Assembly: GCA_964472565.1 (NCBI GenBank)
Contig: CAYYNB010000216.1
Location: 1 to 8,861 of the forward strand
DNA: 8,861 bases
From: DATAMF01 sp964472565
GTDB lineage: Bacteria; Chloroflexota; Anaerolineae; Aggregatilineales; Aggregatilineaceae
Direction: 5' to 3'
The position numbers were made by a program, and so were the translations under genes. Below the pieces are notes generated by a model, which saw only the letters and a list, made by a program, of their open reading frames with translations, did not search any database and was not told the origin of the DNA. Shown here piece by piece: positions 6,291-8,861 of the stretch; the stretch's first letter is position 1; each line of letters starts with the position of its first letter.

Positions 6291-7343
6291 ATGGCTACCG
6301 GAAAACTGGTCACAATCGAGCGTCATATTCTCGAACAGCAAGGCACACATCCTGAAGCAACTGGGCGGCTGACCAACCTGCTGTATGATATCGCACTGGC
6401 GGCCAAGCTGATCGTGCGCGAAACGACACGGGCCGGATTAGCCAATATTCTCGGCGCGCTGGCAAGCGAGAATATCCATGGTGAAGTGCAGCAAAAACTG
6501 GATGTATACGCCGATCAGGTGATTTACCGGATGTGCGATCATACGGGGCGCGTGTGTGTGATGGCGTCGGAAGAACACGATGAACTACTGCATATCCCTG
6601 ATCATTTTTCACCGGGCTATTATGTGCTGGTCTACGATCCACTGGATGGGTCATCGAATATCGACGTCAATGCTTCAATTGGCACGATCTTCGCCATCCA
6701 CCGCAAGATCACGCCGGGCGAAGGTCGCGGGACAATGGCGGATGTGCTGCAACCGGGCAATCGATTAATCGCAGCGGTGTATGTGATTTATGGGTCCAGC
6801 ACGATGCTGGTATACAGCACCGGCCAGGGTGTGCATGGGTTCACGCTTGATCCCAGTGTGGGTGAATTTTTGTTGAGCCATCCTAATATTCGCATCCCCT
6901 CCCCCGGCCAGTATTACAGCGTCAACCAGGGATATGAAAAATATTGGACTCCAGGTGTATACAAATTCGTGAAATGGCTGCAAGGCTTGGAGGGCGACGA
7001 GCACACGCCGATGGCCCAACGCTACATTGGGAGTCTGGTAGCAGACTTTCACCGAAATCTGCTGCGCGGCGGCATTTTCCTTTATCCAGGTGATCCGAAA
7101 CATCCGAATGGGAAACTGCGGCTGTTATATGAAGTGCAGCCGCTGGCATTCATCGCTGCACAAGCGGGTGGATACGGTTCGGATGGTGTGGGTGATGTGC
7201 TCGATTTGCAGCCGCAAAGTCCCCATCAATGTGTGCCATTTTATGTTGGCAACCGTGAACTGGTCGAAAAGGCAGAATATTATTTGAGGGAGTACGACCA
7301 GGTGAGTCTCGCGATATATATGAAGCAGCGCAAAACCTGCTAA
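6291..7343 (+). CDS. fbp: Fructose-1,6-bisphosphatase, class I
   Basis: This cytosolic enzyme removes the 1-phosphate of fructose 1,6-bisphosphate, the committed step of gluconeogenesis. The 350-residue protein resembles E. coli Fbp over its whole length. Metal ligands are in place: Glu94-Glu95, Asp116 and Asp119 in DPLDGSSN, and Glu281 in KLRLLYEVQP. Substrate-binding residues Asn212, Arg244-Tyr245 (RYIGSLVADFHRNLL), Tyr265, Lys275 and Arg277 line up one position beyond the mammalian numbering. The N-terminal TGRLTNLL (24-31) resembles the AMP-inhibition site of the family. The HQR motif near the C-terminus reads HQC (312-314), a small oddity away from the catalytic residues. The frame is open back to 6207, inside the terminator, but the ATG at 6291 has GGGAG (6277-6281) at good spacing and gives the usual N-terminus. 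No clear promoter was found in the short 5' gap. Confidence 0.95.
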   Translation: MATGKLVTIERHILEQQGTHPEATGRLTNLLYDIALAAKLIVRETTRAGLANILGALASENIHGEVQQKLDVYADQVIYRMCDHTGRVCVMASEEHDELLHIPDHFSPGYYVLVYDPLDGSSNIDVNASIGTIFAIHRKITPGEGRGTMADVLQPGNRLIAAVYVIYGSSTMLVYSTGQGVHGFTLDPSVGEFLLSHPNIRIPSPGQYYSVNQGYEKYWTPGVYKFVKWLQGLEGDEHTPMAQRYIGSLVADFHRNLLRGGIFLYPGDPKHPNGKLRLLYEVQPLAFIAAQAGGYGSDGVGDVLDLQPQSPHQCVPFYVGNRELVEKAEYYLREYDQVSLAIYMKQRKTC

Positions 7344-7375
7344 TCTCCACCCGGGTATATGTATGTATGGTAACG

Positions 7376-7404
7376 TTGCTCTTCAGAAAAAACGTCGCTA
7401 CACT
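7376..7404 (+). promoter_or_regulatory. Candidate promoter for the lipoprotein cluster
   Basis: TTGCTC (7376-7381) and TACACT (7399-7404) have an exact 17-base spacing, 38 bases before the first lipoprotein start. Three of six and four of six positions match consensus. The -35 hexamer is the same as that of the candidate protease promoter at 3294-3289, which may be coincidence. No terminator was seen between fbp and this site, so read-through is also possible. Confidence 0.4.
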
Positions 7405-7441
7405 TGAGACGAATTCGTTGAATAAACGGGGAGGAACTGGT

Positions 7442-7807
7442 ATGAAAAAGACCGTGTTACTCGTGGTATTGGCAGTATTCCTGGCAGGATGTGGAGCCAG
7501 TCCTGAATGGATAACCCGTGATTATCTTCGCGCAATAGAAGAAAAAGACGGGGATACAATTGAAAAGATGTTTTGTGATAGCGATACATCTGATGCAAGT
7601 TATTTCGATGCACTGGATTATGCCAAGCTGAAAGGCATCAAGATCGAAGAGAAGAAAAAGAACAAATCCAGCGCCGAGGTTGATGTATCGGGCGAGATGA
7701 AAATGAAGTTAAAAGACGATGATGACAACCCGGATTGGGAAGATTTCGACACCACGATCCACTTCAAGAAACAAAGTGGTGACTGGTGCATTGATTATTC
7801 AGAATAA
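7442..7807 (+). CDS. Small lipoprotein, NTF2-like/DUF4878-type, paralogue 1
   Basis: This 121-residue lipoprotein is predicted to be anchored to the outer face of the cytoplasmic membrane. The signal peptide is short and ends in the lipobox LAGC, giving lipidated Cys17. The mature part starts with a helix (WITRDYLRAIEEKDGDTIEKMFC, 23-45) and continues with alternating beta-strand-like segments to GDWCIDYSE, a layout seen in small NTF2-like or DUF4878 lipoproteins. The two further cysteines, Cys45 and Cys116, match positions in both neighbours and could form a disulfide. The frame is open from an ATG at 7367, but that would bury the signal peptide. The ATG at 7442 with GGGGAGG (7428-7434) is right. 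The middle is very rich in Lys, Asp and Glu. The function is unknown; a ligand-binding or sensing role is only an inference. Confidence 0.8.
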   Translation: MKKTVLLVVLAVFLAGCGASPEWITRDYLRAIEEKDGDTIEKMFCDSDTSDASYFDALDYAKLKGIKIEEKKKNKSSAEVDVSGEMKMKLKDDDDNPDWEDFDTTIHFKKQSGDWCIDYSE

Positions 7808-7813
7808 GATTCA

Positions 7814-7829
7814 GGGGCAAGCTTGCCCC
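7814..7829. repeat. Perfect 16-bp palindrome between lipoprotein genes 1 and 2
   Basis: GGGGCAAGCTTGCCCC reads the same on both strands, six bases after the first lipoprotein stop. As RNA it can form a six-pair stem with an AGCU loop. There is no U-run, so termination is unlikely. It may stabilise the upstream message, bind a dimeric protein, or be a copy of a short dispersed genomic repeat. Confidence 0.6.
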
Positions 7830-7855
7830 CACTCGACCAAAGAGAGGAATTCTTC

Positions 7856-8227
7856 GTGAAACGGTATGCCATTGGGCTGGTTATATTTGCTTCGCTGTTA
7901 TTGGCGGGATGTGGCAGCAGCGAGGCTGAAGATACGGTAAAAGATTTTATTCGCGCCTGGGAAGATCGGAAGCCGGATCAAATCAATCATCTGATATGTG
8001 AAGATGGGGAAACAGTGACCGCTGACACGTTTGCGAGTATCGAGTCGGTCAAATATGAAAGCATGAAGATCGAGAGCAAGGGCCAGGATAAAAGCGAAGC
8101 TCAGGTCCAGGCGAGCGGTACGGAAAAAATCCACTATTCGAACGGCGATGAAGTGGAAAATAAGTTTGATCGTCTGTTTATGCTGCGTCCTGATGATGAC
8201 TCATGGTGTATCTTTGATATTCGGTAG
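7856..8227 (+). CDS. Small lipoprotein, NTF2-like/DUF4878-type, paralogue 2
   Basis: A 123-residue lipoprotein with signal peptide and lipobox LAGC (lipidated Cys19). After a short Gly/Ser/Glu tether comes the helix TVKDFIRAWEDRKPDQINHLIC (27-48), then the motif Y-E-S-M-K-I-E, a conserved S-G (87-88) and the closing DDSWCIFDIR. Cys48 and Cys118 correspond to Cys45 and Cys116 of the first paralogue. Sequence identity between the paralogues is low, but motif order and spacing are the same. A GTG at 7856 with GAGGA (7844-7848) is the start. The TTG at 7823 lies inside the palindrome, and an ATG at 7866 is out of frame. It lies 48 bases after paralogue 1 and four bases before paralogue 3. The function is unknown. 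Confidence 0.8.
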   Translation: MKRYAIGLVIFASLLLAGCGSSEAEDTVKDFIRAWEDRKPDQINHLICEDGETVTADTFASIESVKYESMKIESKGQDKSEAQVQASGTEKIHYSNGDEVENKFDRLFMLRPDDDSWCIFDIR

Positions 8228-8231
8228 CGCT

Positions 8232-8627
8232 ATGGTAAAAAAAGGCCTCCTGATTCTAATAATAGGCATCCTAGCCGCGTGCGGTTCGTCTGATAATCCC
8301 CGCAAAACAGTGGAGGATTATCTGGGTCGAATTGAGGAGCGGGATGCGAAGAGTGCTAATGATCTATTGTGCAATGGCAGCAGCGTCACGCCACTCGATC
8401 AGAATGGATTTAAGGATGTACACAGTGTTGATTTTCGGAATATGAAGTATATCCGGTTGAGTGATGAGTCTGGATCGTCTAGCATCCGTGTTACGGGGCT
8501 GGTCGTGATGGAGCAAGGGAATCAGCATGTCGAGATGACGATCAAAACCACCTTTTTGCTGATTGCACAAAATGATACATGGTGCGTTCAACAAACCGGG
8601 CTTAGTCCAATTTGGTTTGATAACTGA
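8232..8627 (+). CDS. Small lipoprotein, NTF2-like/DUF4878-type, paralogue 3
   Basis: A 131-residue lipoprotein with signal peptide ending in LAAC (lipidated Cys17), a G-S-S tether, the helix TVEDYLGRIEERDAKSANDLLC (26-47) and the closing NDTWCVQQ. Cys47 and Cys118 fit the pattern of the other two. It carries a 13-residue tail after the WC motif that the others lack. The ATG at 8232 begins four bases after the stop of paralogue 2 and has no recognisable Shine-Dalgarno sequence, so translation is probably coupled to the upstream gene. The frame is open back to 8148, but only the 8232 start places the signal peptide at the N-terminus. No clear terminator follows the stop. The function is unknown. 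Confidence 0.78.
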   Translation: MVKKGLLILIIGILAACGSSDNPRKTVEDYLGRIEERDAKSANDLLCNGSSVTPLDQNGFKDVHSVDFRNMKYIRLSDESGSSSIRVTGLVVMEQGNQHVEMTIKTTFLLIAQNDTWCVQQTGLSPIWFDN

Positions 8628-8646
8628 TAGGGAAATCAGGTCGCAT

Positions 8647-8680
8647 TAGCCCTTGACAGAGGGACAACCAGGGCTATAAT
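8647..8680 (+). promoter_or_regulatory. Consensus sigma70 promoter embedded in an inverted repeat
   Basis: TTGACA (8653-8658) and TATAAT (8675-8680) are both perfect consensus hexamers with a 16-base spacer. TAGCCCT (8647-8653) and AGGGCTA (8670-8676) are a perfect 7-bp inverted repeat whose arms touch the first base of the -35 box and the first two of the -10 box. A dimeric repressor bound there would block RNA polymerase. With such a strong promoter, some control of this kind would make sense, but the repeat alone does not prove it. Confidence 0.75.
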
Positions 8681-8686
8681 ACCGCC

Positions 8687-8836
8687 ATGTTGTTTGGCAA
8701 TACGTCAAGAAAACGCACCCAAGCAAAAGTAAATTCAAATCGAAAACCAATCTCTCTTGTAAAAAGTTATAAAGTGTGCTACCATAAGCACACTAAACAA
8801 GAGGGACGATGCGCAAAGGAAACTTTGCCATCCTAA
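8687..8836 (+). CDS. Possible 49-residue leaderless small ORF
   Basis: An ATG lies seven bases downstream of the perfect TATAAT, at the expected transcription start, so an mRNA from this promoter would begin at or next to the start codon. The frame is open for 49 codons. The product would be basic and Lys/Arg/Thr/Ser-rich (MLFGNTSRKRTQAKVNSNRK at the start, then a VCYHKH stretch with two His and Cys31, Cys42). I recognise no family. It overlaps in another frame the start of the next candidate gene at 8809, so the two are competing readings. It may simply be a chance ORF within an untranslated leader. Confidence 0.22.
   Translation: MLFGNTSRKRTQAKVNSNRKPISLVKSYKVCYHKHTKQEGRCAKETLPS
8757..8794 (+). 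promoter_or_regulatory. Second promoter with an 8-bp palindrome over its -10 box
   Basis: TTGTAA (8757-8762) and TACCAT (8780-8785) are separated by 17 bases, four of six matches each, with an A-rich stretch upstream. AGTGTGCT (8773-8780) and AGCACACT (8787-8794) form a perfect inverted repeat around a six-base centre that contains most of the -10 box. This arrangement is typical of an operator for a dimeric repressor. As RNA from the upstream promoter the same bases would form a stable hairpin. Confidence 0.45.
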
Positions 8837-8861
8837 CAACGCAGCAGTCAGGAGGCAGCAG
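8809..8861 (+). CDS. 5' end of an unidentified gene running off the right edge
   Basis: An ATG at 8809 follows a purine-rich AGAGGG (8800-8805), close to the start but usable, about 17 bases after the expected start of transcription from the palindrome-covered promoter. The visible product begins M-R-K-G-N-F-A-I-L-T-T-Q-Q-S-G-G-S and is open to the window edge. No family can be named from 17 residues. A gene directly behind an operator-like palindrome is often autoregulated, but that is inference only. Confidence 0.4.
   Translation, partial: MRKGNFAILTTQQSGGS

Noticed and set aside
8148..8231. Longer start of the third lipoprotein overlapping the second
   Set aside because: It would place the lipoprotein signal peptide internally and overlap the conserved end of the second paralogue.
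8624..8639. CTGAT/ATCAG inverted repeat after the third lipoprotein as a terminator
   Set aside because: The stem has only five base pairs and there is no T-run, so it is not a credible terminator.

Overview
The window looks like chromosomal DNA from a free-living bacterium of moderate GC content. Chloroflexota (Anaerolineae-like) is my best guess. That rests on style rather than any phylogenetic marker: Thr/Ala/Pro/Glu-rich linkers in exported proteins, a large secreted clostripain-type protease with added beta-rich domains, small NTF2-like lipoproteins, and an rpsF-ssb-rpsR cluster that lacks rplI at the usual place. No mobile element, CRISPR array, tRNA or rRNA was seen.

Left part, minus strand (1-3240): the first codons of a gene that leaves the window at base 1, a spacer carrying three stem-loops, and one very long gene for a secreted clostripain-family (peptidase C11) protease. 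The protease has an intact His/Cys dyad and two PsbP-like domains at its C-terminus.

Centre, plus strand (3241-6230): a divergent promoter region with a good sigma70-type promoter and a structured leader that may be an S6:S18-binding autoregulatory element. It is followed by rpsF (S6), ssb and rpsR (S18, with a long charged N-terminal extension), then a membrane-anchored parvulin-type peptidyl-prolyl isomerase with a repetitive linker. A strong hairpin without a U-run lies between rpsR and the isomerase gene. A convincing intrinsic terminator closes the cluster. Translation (S6, S18), DNA protection (SSB) and folding of exported proteins are thus probably co-transcribed.

Right part, plus strand (6231-8861): a class I fructose-1,6-bisphosphatase (gluconeogenesis), then three tandem, divergent, paralogous small lipoproteins that share a lipobox Cys and two further Cys at matching positions. 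After them comes a perfect-consensus promoter embedded in an inverted repeat, a possible 49-codon leaderless ORF starting exactly where transcription should begin, and a second promoter whose -10 box lies in an 8-bp palindrome in front of a gene that runs out of the window.

Most of the window is ordinary core genome. The parts most worth a second look are the lipoprotein trio, the protease domain fusion, the rpsF leader, and the two palindrome-covered promoters at the right end.
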